A stretch of 64,000 nt of DNA, taken from Planococcus citri (lineage: Eukaryota; Arthropoda; Insecta; Hemiptera; Pseudococcidae). The DNA lies in assembly GCF_950023065.1 (NCBI RefSeq), contig NC_088677.1:38828555-38892554 (forward strand). Direction: 5' to 3'. Positions within the stretch are counted from its first letter, which is position 1, and every line of letters starts with the position of its first letter. Shown here in pieces: positions 51,675 to 62,830 of this stretch. A model generated the notes under the pieces. That model saw nothing but the letters and a program-made list of their open reading frames with translations, was not told the DNA's origin and did no database searches. Made by a program: the position numbers and the translations under genes.

Positions 51675-52993
51675 CACATTAACAAAAAACAACAGTGATC
51701 AATATTCGCTTAAATTATGCGCTGCAACAAAAAAGTTCATTTACAATCACGATTTAATACAAGTTTAAACATTCAAATAGGTGAAATAACGACGTAATTT
51801 GATAGAGAATGAAATCGAAAAAATGAAAATACTCGAGTTTCGTTATTTTAGTATGTAAGAAAATACCTGTGACACTGAATTTGAAGATGATTGCAGATTC
51901 TGTTTTCCTTATTACAAATTGATAATGAAGTGTTCGTGAACCAAACGCCGAATACAATCTTGAACGCCGACACCTATCCCTGCATTGCATGCGAAAGCGA
52001 TATGAAATAACAATTAACGCTACGTGCTTTCCAAAATATACCAGTTCACATATTCACAAGAGTTCAACTTATCAAGAAGCTCAAGCGATGTGAAGTGATG
52101 GTAGGGGTTAACGTACATAATAAACACTGCTATGCGTTTTCTGATTTTATATCAGCTGCTCTCTGCTCAGAGTCACTGCTACTTCCCTTACTGCATTTAG
52201 CACTGAAGAGGTAGGTAGTCTGATTGCTATGATTTAATTTAAACACTCTATCAAAATTGCACTTTGTTGCCTTGATATCAAAATTTGAAATCTGGGGAAA
52301 AAATAATTACGGTAATTTGATTTGATTAATAATTATTTCAAGTTGCGTAAGTGATCTCTGTGCACTCAAGTTTGAAGTTTGTAAATAACATGGGACTTAC
52401 TTTTCAATCTTCAATAATCGAAATCGACATTGTCCAGTGTCCATCATTATAAAAGCTGCCAGACCATATCAACGTGAAGCTCATGTCAGGTAGTAGGTAC
52501 CTACTCAAAAGTCAAATCAAAGTTTAAAAGTCATGAAGTCATGGACACCACGGAGGGTGAAAAAATGGGTGTTTTGAATTCTGACTCATTATTAAACCTT
52601 TAAAAGTTGAAACTACCGATCCCTACCTAACGTTTTGTTTCAATCAATTCAATAATTCAATATCCTCATCTCACGGTGTGTATTATGTATAAAAGTCATT
52701 TCATTTTGGAAGATTACAATATTGTAGGTTCTACCGTTCTAGTATGTAGTTAATAGGTAGGTAGGTCTAGGTATCATTCTCATAATCTTATGTATCATTA
52801 AATAGAAAATTGTAATACTGGAATAGTGATGAGATGAGCACAGGGATGCGAACAGAAAAAAATTTCAAATTTCTAAAGGTTGAAGGTTCCAGTTGAAAGT
52901 TACAGGTTAATTACCCAAAATTAAAAATTTGGGTTCCTGGTTAGTGGTTATAGGTTAAAAAATTTTCAAAATGCGTGAATGTAATATGTGGCC

Positions 52994-53401
52994 AGGGATC
53001 GCGGAGCGGAGCGGAGGTGGAGGGTAGGAGCCCCCCGGAGGGTACGTTTTTTTGGACTTGCTCCGGGAGCCGGAGCCGCAGCCGGAGCAAGAGCCGCAAG
53101 AGGTACTTGAAATTTTTCTACTGGAGCCGGAGGTGGAGGCGGAGGCACTTACAAAAAACCCCCGGAGCCGGAGGTATTTTTTTTCAAATAGTCGGAGGGA
53201 AGGCTCTATAACCCCCCCCCCCTCCACGACCTCCGGTGGCGGAGCGGGAGGGCAGGAGCCCCCCGGAGGGTATCCCTTTTTTGGATTTGCTCCGGGTGCT
53301 TACAAAAAAGAAAAAATCTCCGGAGCCGGAGGTATTTTTTTTTCAAATTTGGGAGCCGGAGCTGGAGGTGGAGGCACTGACCCCCTCCCTCCACGATCCC
53401 T
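52994..53401. repeat. GC-rich GGAGCCGGA block, imperfectly duplicated
   Basis: About 410 bp of strongly purine-biased, GC-rich DNA in an AT-rich setting, in two related halves (about 53,000-53,229 and 53,236-53,400). Shared parts are GCGGAGCGG, GGAGCCCCCCGGAGGGTA, a T-run followed by TTGCTCCGGG, CTTACAAAAAA, CCGGAGCCGGAGGTATTTTTT and a closing CCTCCACGA. The outer ends are inverted copies of AGGGATCG(C/T)GGAG. Both strands are open for 60-130 codons, but the encoded proteins are low-complexity (PEPE, GAGGG, SRSRS), so coding is unlikely. Confidence 0.8.
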
Positions 53402-54005
53402 TAATTGTGCATTGCTTGGTATTATTATTTATTCAGCTCTGTAACAAAACAATACAATACATATTGAATATACCAATAGCGAACCTTCGGATGAATGAAC
53501 GATTTTGAACCCATTTCTGTGAATTGTGAAATTTCAAATTTTTAAAAATACTGCCCATTTTATTTTTTCAAAAATAATAATAATTAACAAGTCGTAGCAG
53601 TAGCGGTAGGGTTTCTTGTCTTGTTTCTTCTCTTCTCATTAGTCATTTTTTGAAAAACGGCGGGAATTATTGAATTCTCCACCAAATCCAACCAGTAGCG
53701 CTATCAAGTGTCACAAAGTGAAATAGAAGTTTACCACTTTTTACTTTTACCAGGCTCTGAATTTTAACTTAACAAAAACAAGAAGAGCCAGTCATGCTGA
53801 TTTTCATGGTGCTGCCTGCTGCATGTGCTGCAGCATCTCACTTTTCACATAATGGATCATTGATGTTCATTTTACCGTCAGCGTTTAATGGACTTGTGGA
53901 GAGTAAAATTTTGGTATGATAATTTTTGATCGTTATTCCATGAAATTGAAGTCGTGATAAATTGTTCGCAGAAGTCCTAGACTACTTTACAGTTTTAGTG
54001 GACTG

Positions 54006-54169
54006 CTACATAAGCGGCAACTCGGCAACTTAGCAACTTCGTTTCGCGTCAGTGGAACGAAAATGATAAGAAGTTGCTCGGTTATTGGCTGGAACTAGCA
54101 ACCAAATCAAAATTTTTTGATTTGGTTGCCAAGTTGCCAGTTGCTGGTTGCTAGTTGCTGCTTATGTAG
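54006..54169. mobile_element. Short hairpin MITE upstream of vigilin
   Basis: 164 bp with terminal inverted repeats CTACATAAGCGGCAACT at the left and the mirrored AGTTGCTGCTTATGTAG at the right (one mismatch). The interior is rich in GGCAACT/AGTTGCC units in both orientations, with a central palindrome (AACCAAATCAAAA next to TTTTGATTTGGTT). The whole unit could fold into one long stem. No coding potential. Confidence 0.75.
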
Positions 54170-54653
54170 ATGTCGACTTAACCCAGTAAGTACCTTACCT
54201 AAATTTCTATTCATTCATACCCTCAACTAGGTATCATATCGTGTGAATATTGCATGACACGTCGACTTGACTTGATGGATTCAATGTGCTGAATATTCCT
54301 AGTTTTGCTAGTATGGTTTGATTTATCGTGTTACTGGTTATTCTTTATGTTCTTTACCTGTTTTAAAATCACTATTTTATGTAATTATGTTCCACTTTAT
54401 CTTTCAAGTTTTTCTGGCGAACAGCTCATACTTCCATACCTCCGTTTGGCACTCGTGTTCTCTTATACAATCCTTTCTTGTATGATCCCGATGTGCTTTT
54501 TTCTAAATTTGGTTTCGATCTTCAAATGAGTATTTTTATACAACGTTCTGTGATTTTCACATTCTTACTATTGCATCATTTAAACTTCACGCAAAATCTG
54601 AAATCATGAAGATATGAAATCGTTTTAGTTATCGTTGTCAATTTTTTTTACAG

Positions 54654-54727
54654 TGATATTGCAGATGAGAGTTTTAAACTGCTCGGAAAACAGATTTTAG
54701 CATTTTGTGGCATCATTCAACGCGAAA
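54654..54727 (+). promoter_or_regulatory. Vigilin 5' UTR with short uORF
   Basis: After a strong acceptor (TTTTTTTACAG, ending 54,653) the leader contains an ATG at 54,665-54,667 opening an 11-codon frame that stops TAG at 54,698-54,700. That is 27 nt before the main start at 54,728. The main start has A at -3 (AAAATGA). The uORF is visible directly; a regulatory role is inference. Confidence 0.6.
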
Positions 54728-57700
54728 ATGAACAGTAACGAAGAACCGAAAACTTTGCATTCGGGTAACCCAGCTTACAGCTATGAAGAAGTGTTCCCTG
54801 CATTGCCTGGAGGCTTACCAGGAATCAATGTGCAAAATGGTCCTAATCCTGTGAATCAGGCGGTCATCTCTAATAATCAGCATAACAGGATGAAGATCAA
54901 TTCTACCGAAGTGACTCAGGTATGTGAATCGTATGTTTTTTCATTTCTTCATTCCCTGTGAATTTCATTGGATCTTATTCAGCTAGGTTTTCTGCGTGCC
55001 AGCCGAAGAAAGAAAGTACGACCATAGTGAAAAGTTCGGTGAAAGCGAATCTTTAAGAACGTGTACGCAAATCAGTAAGGAGACTGGTGCTCGTATTGAA
55101 ATTAGTACTTCGAAGGATAAATCGTTGACATTCTTGATTACTGGAAAGGTGCCAAGTGTGCAGGAAGCTCGTCGCAAAGTTTTGATCAATTTTCAAACTC
55201 AGGTGAATTATTATTCTTTCATAATATTCCCAATTCTAATTTTTCGGACAACTGTCACGTAACTATGTGTTTGGTTATTCCGTGAAAACTTGACTGTGTA
55301 TGTACATGTTTCAATATTGTTGCAGCTGTGTAATTACTGTTATATGTACAATGTACATATTATGATACAGTTGAAATACCCTTTCTCGTTAACTTATTAT
55401 GCGATATTCTATTTGTCTATTGATAAGTTACGAATTTTATAACAGTTATAGCGTCCCATCTCGTTTAATTGCAGTAAATTTGGTTCTTATTGAAAGCATT
55501 ATGTTTTCAATTTCAGGCGAATATCTCTATCAGCATCCCCAAAGAACATCATCGTTGGATTTTGGGTCAGAAAGGACAAAGATTGAAGGATTTGGAAAAA
55601 AACACTGGAACCAAAATTAGCATACCGGCGATCAATGATCCTTCTGATAAAGTCACCGTTGTTGGAACGCGAGAAAGTATCGAAAAAGCGGTTCACGAAA
55701 TTCGTGTTATTTCTGACGAACAGGTACATGGAATTTTCTTTGCTTCTGAAGGAAATTGATGACAATTGTTTCGTTGTACGATTAATCACTAGTGACATTA
55801 TTGGAATTTATCATGAAAATTGTAAATACTTGTATGTATGATATGTGACTTGAAACATTTGAATATTGATAGAGTGTTAGTAATGTTATCATTTTGGTCA
55901 AATTATCTGCTTCGCAGTTATTAAAGTAAGAAGGTTGCGTCAAAAATTTTAATAGAGAATATAAATCTACCTGTGGTTATTTGAAACGATGTCACATTTT
56001 TCAAACTCGAGTAGTGCCTGTGATGCAGCCAATTAATATTTTAGTTTTGCGTTGATGTATTTTCTCATGTACCGTATGAATTTTAGTCGAAGAAAGCATT
56101 TGTCAGAGTAAACGTACCGAAAATCTATCATCCTTTCATTACCGGCGGGAATAATGATAAAATCAACCAACTGAGCCATGAAACTAATACTAGGATCAAT
56201 GTGCCTCCGCCTTCAGTGGATAACACTGAAATAACCATCACTGGAGAAAAAGAAGGGGTTTTGAACGCTAAAAATCGAATCATGCAGATATATCAAGATA
56301 TGGTAGCTATTATTGAATGTACCTGTATGTTTCATTTTTTTTGTGTTTGTATGTATAATCCTTGTGTTATTTTTATAGGAAAAAAATTGTAAAAGTATTA
56401 GCGTCGAAGTTCCGAAATGGCAACATAAGTACGTAATCGGACACAAAGGCTCTACTATGGCTGAAATCTTACAAGAAACTGGTGTTAGTGTAGAAGTACC
56501 TCCGACTGACGTCGTCGGTGACACCATAACTTTACGCGGACCATGCCAAGCTCTTGGAGATGGTAATATAAATTTTCTTACTTAAACAAAAAACTGTAAA
56601 TATTGGAAAAATGTTTCAAGCCCAAATTGATTTTCCCACAATCCTGGGCTATTGCAATTATAAATGAAGCTTCACTTAAAAAAAATCCTGAAATGTCTTA
56701 TTGTTATTACCATAGAGAATGCGTCGTGTTTGCTTCAGTATTCACGTGTTATTTACTTTTGGTGTAGAGGTACATACATCAGTAAAAATTACCCTCCTTA
56801 GCGCGTGTAAATTGCATCGTTGTTAATTTCTTTGAATTGATTATTGAGGAAGGTATTATATTGAGCTAGCATTGTGTTTAATTTTTGTCCAACAAGGTAA
56901 AAGTAAGAAAGGGGCTCACATGAGAGAAGGCGAGAGAATGTGCAATGAAATTATAGTAGACCGCAATGTGTTTTTAAAACGTAGACAATGAGCTAAGTTG
57001 TAACCGATTACATTACAATTCGAAGGGAGAAAATGAAAAAAAGCGTTGTTTTGATGACTTTTTTACATTTTTTTTTGTCGAATATCTGCTGTTGGAAATG
57101 TGTACCCTGTATCGTTTGTTTCTTTCAGCTTTGAAATATTTATTTGACAAGGCAACGAGTATGCAATGTGTTGAAATTGATGCTCCGTCTCATATCCACA
57201 AATTGATAATCGGTAAAAAGGCTGCGTTTATCAAAGAATTGCAGGAAGCCTATAAACAAGTACATATTTTGAGATCTTTAACTTACATTGAAACAAATCT
57301 GGAGTTTCGGTAACTTTGAATTTTGGTGGTTTTTAGTGTCATGTGGAATTCATTGGTGGCAGTGATAAAATCAGAGTCGAATGTTTACCAGACGTCATAA
57401 ACGAGGTAAAGCATAAGTTAGAAGAAAGAGTCCATTATTATTTACACGAGTACGATATTGTTGAAATCGATGTCAATCCGAAGCATTTCAAACATATAAT
57501 TGGAAAAAGCGGAGGAAATGGTGAGTGCAGATGATCACTTATGTATAGGTATTTGAAATAATATTATTAATTTTTTTCTGAAACTTTCTTTTTTTTCACA
57601 GTAAACAGATTGAAAAATGATAATGATGTTTCGATTACGATTACTGATGATATTAAAAACAGTATAAAAATTGAAGGTGCTAAAGATGATGTTGCTCAAG

Positions 57701-60700
57701 TCAAACATGTAAGTTGAGCTCACTTCAAAATTCAATAAATAGGATTTAAAAAAAAAAAACCAAAAAAACAGCAATTTCTGATCGAATCGATGGTTTTTAT
57801 TTAGGAACTAGAAGAACAAATTAGAAAATTGGAGAACGAACTAGAAATTGAAATTCGCGTTGATCAGAGACACCATAGGACATTTAGTGGAAATAAACGC
57901 AGAGAAATGCAAGATTTGTACAAAGTTGTTATAATTTTCCCGAATGTTGGTGAGTTGCTGCAGATTTATATCGTTTCATAGATGATTTTATTCGTCGATA
58001 TTTATTTTGTTCGCTTTATTTCTCTAAGCTGAGACTAGCGATGTTGTGAAAATCAAAGGACAGAAAGAAGACGTTATTAAATGCAAAGAATATATTCTGA
58101 AATCAGTTGAAGAATTGGATGAAAATAGCTACACCTTGAAAGTTCCAATTTACAAACAGTTTCACAGATTCGTGATTGGACGTGCTGGAGCCAACATTAG
58201 GAAGGTGTGAATTTTTGTAGTTTGTAATTATTTGTGGAAAATTGATGGGTTAGAGATTTAAGATTTTGTATTTTTAGATACGTGACGAAACAAGTACTAA
58301 AATTGATCTTCCATCGGAGATAGATAAAAATGATACAATTACTATTACGGGTAAAAAAGAAAACGTCGAAGAAGCTCGAGATAGAATTCTTAAAATACAA
58401 AAGGAAATGGTAAATTCACCTCGACTGATTTTTTCAAACTATTTCTGAATTTGCTATACAACAGTGTTTTTATTTTGAAATTTCAGGAATTGGTTCACGG
58501 AATATCAGAAGACCCGTCTAAACCGTTACCAGACGTTACTAATGAGAAACCCCAACCGACTATAACGATTGAAATCAAAGCTAAACCCGAACACCATAGA
58601 TTTTTAATTGGCAAAAGTGGCTTGAAAATCAAAAAGGTACTGTAATATTCTGGCATGTTTTCGTGTTTTTCCTTCAATTGTTATCGTAATGTTCTATCAA
58701 AATCAATGATTTATTCAAGGTGCGTGACTTAACTGGAGCCCGTATTACTTTTCCGAATGAAGGCGATGAAGATAAAGAGCGTATCATAATCCATGGTAAA
58801 AAAGACGCCGTTGAACGAGCGAAGGAGGAATTAGAATTGATGATAGAACAGATCGTAAGTGCACAGAAATATTCGAATTGTTGTGTAGTTTCGTTTGGGT
58901 GGAATTTTCATCACGAATTGCATTTCCTTTGCTTAGAATAATACCGTCGAAGAAGTTGTACACGTGAATCCGAAATATCACAAGCATTTCATCAGCAACC
59001 GCGGAGAGCTTATTCATAGAATTAGCGAAGATTGCGGAGGTGTTACCATATCATTCCCTCGACTGTCTAGCGCTGGACCGAATGAATCCAAAGTTATCGT
59101 GAAGGGAAAACCGAACGGTGTCAAAGAAGCAATTAAAAGGATTGAACAAGAAGTTCAAGAATTGGTATGTGTACTACATATTAGTGGACGATTGATCTTT
59201 TATGTAGTATTATCTATGTGCAATTGTCCTCCGGTCCTATTGGAAACTGTCAGTAAAGTAGTTGCCATTGGCCATCTAGTGGTGAGCATAAGAATTTGGA
59301 AAAATACGGAGAAAATTCTAGTATTATACGCATTATTTTTATTAAGAATTGTGGTAAAGATCGTCTTGACTTACAATCAGAGAAAAAAGTGACAGTTGCT
59401 AATATCACCATTGAGTTCAACGTTCGCTTTTTCTGATTTTTCTCCATTAAATGGTAGCATTAATCATACTATAGTGATTAGGGTTAATTGTTTAGGACAA
59501 ATTAGAAGACGAAGTGCATGTAGCACCTCGGCACCATAAGCATTTTATGTCGCGTAAAGGTAGAGTCTTACAAAGTATTGTACACGAATGCGGTGGAAGT
59601 AACCGGGTCACGATATCTTTTCCTCGAATCGATATTAAAGACTCGAGAGTGGCTTTGAAAGGACTAAAAGATGCCGTACAATTAGCTAAAAGAAGAATTT
59701 TTGAAATAGTGAAAGATTTGGTAAGCTGGCGACTTTGTTTGAATTATAACGTGTTGCTGCTTAAGTCTGCTGGTATTGCGCAGTTTTTTCTTCTTACCGT
59801 TATTCTTTTGGCAGCATTGCGTGTTTGTAGTTTTGAAATATAAGTACCTGAGCCTTGAAAGAGTTCATGAGAAATTTATTTTATTATTTTTATTTGATAT
59901 TGTGCTTCCTTAGATGCAGCATGTTTGCGAGTTTTTGGTAAGAATTACAAAGAGAGCTGAATTTGTATTATTCTTTTGGATGCAATAGGTTTCGCATTGA
60001 TGGTTTTACTTTTATTCTAGCTGCTGAAATAGTGATTTTTTTTTTACAAATCGCTTTTCAAAAGTTTGCTACCAATTCTTACAGAACTTGAACATGGTAA
60101 ACGCTTGATCAAACATTCTTTTTCTGTAGAATGTGTAGATTTCGTTTTTTCAGTTTTACGTTATCTCCGCGAGAGTTTTTATTTGAATTTAAAATTTTTG
60201 TGGAATTATTACCGTGCACGTAGGTCGTAGATCCATATCGACAATTATTTTCTTTATTTCATTGATATCCTTATGGACGAATTCCATAATTTTGTAATAT
60301 ATAGTCGTTTTCTACGTGTTTTTTTTTTCTTTTCAGGAAGAGCACGTTACGATCGAAGTTTTCATACCAAATAGAGATCATAAGGTTCTGATCAGATCGA
60401 GAACTCCACCCACAATCAATGACATCGAAAGACAGAACAATGTTAAGATATCGTTTGCTGACAGGATCAGCGGAGGTTAGTATTGAGTTTTTATTTCATG
60501 ATAGATTGTGGCAATTCATGCGAATCAAAGAACTGCGGATCATTTATCATTATTATGTTTGGTATCTAATATTATCGTATTTTGTACTCTACAGATAATT
60601 ACCAGCAAAATGGAATTTCTGATATCAACGGACATGCAGACGATAAAGATCAGGCTAGGCCTTGCGATATTGTTTACATTACTGGTAAACCAGAAAATTG

Positions 60701-62082
60701 CGAAAGTGCAAAGCAGAGTCTTTTAGATATTGTTCCAATTACTATAGAGGTAAATTTTGAGACAAAAGAGTGCTGAGATACGTGTTTAAAATATACGGCA
60801 TTTCAAATATTCTATTTTTTCAGCTTAATATACCTTATGGCTATCATGGTTCGATTATCGGACCTAGCGGGAAATTGATTCGCGAAATCATAAATGCGCA
60901 TGACGTACAGGTGGATGTACCTCATATTGACAAGAAATTAGATTTAATTAAAGTAAGTGTTTCTGGTGGTTGCGATTAATACCGATCACTTTATATAATC
61001 AATGTCTCAACGATATGGTAATTCATAATTTACGTATTATTACAGATAAGGGGCAGACCGGCATCTGCAGAAAAAGCGAAGGAAGCTATTCTCAGGAGAC
61101 AGAAAGAAATCGACGATGAACGAGTAGAAAAAGAATTGAGAAGCTATGCAGTGCAGGTACCTGCTTTAACACTGATTCCTTTCTATCGTTTTTTGTTTTC
61201 GTGTTTCTTTGCGCTGCTATAATTTATGAATTGTTGAAAATGGTTCACAGTTAGACGTAGATCCGGAATATCATCCGCAAATAATTGGACGTAAAGGCGA
61301 AGTTATCAATAAGATGAGAAATGACCACAAAGTCACAATAAGTTTACCAAAAAAGGAAGATCCAAATAATATCATATCGATTACTGGGTTACAAAAAGAT
61401 GTGGAAGCCGCGAAAGAGGATATACTCTGTATAGTTCAACGTTTGGTTAGTTACTCAATGAAATCTCATCACTTTTATTCTGCCTTATTCGAATGATCGA
61501 ATTATTACGAATAAATTTTTTCGATGATATTTTGCAGGAAAGTCGATATCGCGAAGAAGTTAACATCGATCGTCGCGTTCATCCTAGAATGATCGGAGCT
61601 AAAGGTCGGCAAATCAGGAAGATAATGGAAGAATTCGATGTTGAGATCAGATTCCCTCGCAGTACGGATACTAATCCCGATACTGTTGTGATATTCGGTG
61701 ATGAAGATAAAGTCGCTGATTGTAAAGATCATCTGTTGAGTTTGGAAGAAGACTTTGTAAGTTCGCTGAAAATAATTTTGTCGTAATTGGAAAATAAGAC
61801 TGTTCAAGATAAGCACTAAAATATGTACGGTTTTTACAGCTTCAAAATGTTCGCGATGACGTGAGAATGCCAAGTACCGCAGATATGATATTTGACGGTA
61901 CCAGAAGTACTCGAAATGATCGTGATGAAGCAGGGTTCTTTGTGAAAAATGCCCCTTGGGATCCTAAAGCACCAGATACGAGCAGTATTGCGGAGTTTCC
62001 GTCATTTGGAACCGTCGACAATAGTAAAACTTTCGCTAAGACAGGGTCCGAATCGAAACCTGCTTGGGGGCCACGGCGTTAA
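54728..62082 (+). CDS. HDLBP: Vigilin / Dp1, multi-KH RNA-binding protein
   Basis: Cytoplasmic and ER-associated multi-KH RNA-binding protein implicated in mRNA translation and sterol/heterochromatin biology (Drosophila Dp1, human HDLBP). Twenty-two coding exons: 54728-54919, 54987-55202, 55517-55723, 56087-56302, 56379-56562, 57129-57259, 57337-57520, 57602-57708, 57805-57949, 58029-58204, 58278-58409, 58487-58636, 58720-58854, 58937-59164, 59496-59720, 60337-60475, 60595-60749, 60824-60952, 61046-61156, 61251-61445, 61538-61756, 61840-62082. Sum 3,819 nt, 1,272 aa (human about 1,268). Order: N-terminal YSYEEVFPALP motif, degenerate KH (65-136), then 14 KH units. Clear GXXG loops: GQKG, GHKG, GKSG, GRAG, GKSG, GPSG, GRKG and GAKG. 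The C-terminus has FFVKNAPW, EFPSFG and the final WGPRR, as in vigilins. By my comparison the human KH8 equivalent is absent and KH10 is present twice (exons 58937-59164 and 59496-59720). Start choice: ATG at 54,728 is the first long in-frame ATG; an upstream GTG in the same frame is not used. Confidence 0.95.
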
Positions 62083-62830
62083 TACGTTATAGTGCCTTTT
62101 TCTTTATTTTCTCTAAGTTAGTTTTTTTTAAAAATTAAATTAAATTACCTACATATATAATACATAATAACTTCCATTTTAGAAATAGTACCGTGGTTGA
62201 CTGATGACCAATGGTGACTTTTCGAAAAGTACGTAGTGAGAACGTTTTGCAGGGATAGTGTCTTGTTTACTATGTAACGATTAGAGAAATAGTATTTTTT
62301 TTTAATGGAAAAAAAATTTGCATTTACGTAATTTTTTTCTCAAAATTAAATTTTTTAGTCTACTTATCAACGATTTAGTTATTTAAATTTATTGTTTCTT
62401 GTAATATGTATATGAATTTATCTTTGTCAATGAATATTTTCTGTGAAGTACTACGAATCTTGAAGAATGAAGATGTGTTCACTTTTTCATTTCTTTTCCC
62501 TGTGAAATAAATTAGTCGTTCGTTGCGTTTGGCTTAGCATATTTTTACCATGTATTTATTACTTACCTTAATATTTTCCTTTATTTATTTTTTAAAACGA
62601 GTTTATTATTTTTATGCCAATATTTCGTATAATCGTTCGAGCACACAATTTTTGATATTTCATTTATACAGAATACTTTTTTTTGCAAATCAAACCGAGT
62701 TACGCTCGCAAAATGTTTGTTTTGACAGTTTTTTTTTTTGTTACCTGTTTGTTTACATTTTGAACCGTGTACATGTACGTGCTTTTTAAAAAAGTTCTAT
62801 TGATAAATGTAATTTGAAAAAGAAAATAAA
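62083..62830 (+). terminator. Vigilin 3' UTR with polyadenylation signals
   Basis: AT-rich tail after the vigilin stop (62,080-62,082). AATAAA occurs at 62,506-62,511 (TGTGAAATAAATTAG) and again at 62,825-62,830; the first is about 425 nt past the stop. No coding sequence recognised. Confidence 0.55.

Larger units (their letters stand above)
51675..54653. other. Divergent intergenic region: gene B / vigilin
   Basis: Lies between the start codon of P-glycoprotein gene B (minus) and the first recognisable vigilin exon (plus), so it should contain both promoters and any non-coding first exons. I cannot place transcription starts. It holds a GC-rich duplicated block (52,994-53,401) and a hairpin MITE (54,006-54,169). 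A polypyrimidine tract with acceptor ends at 54,653 (TTTTTTTTACAG), so at least one upstream vigilin UTR exon is expected within or before this region. Confidence 0.6.

Noticed and set aside
52955..53508. Overlapping open frames on both strands encoding Pro/Glu/Gly-rich proteins
   Set aside because: Low-complexity translation of a GC-rich repeat that is open in several frames at once; not evidence of a gene.
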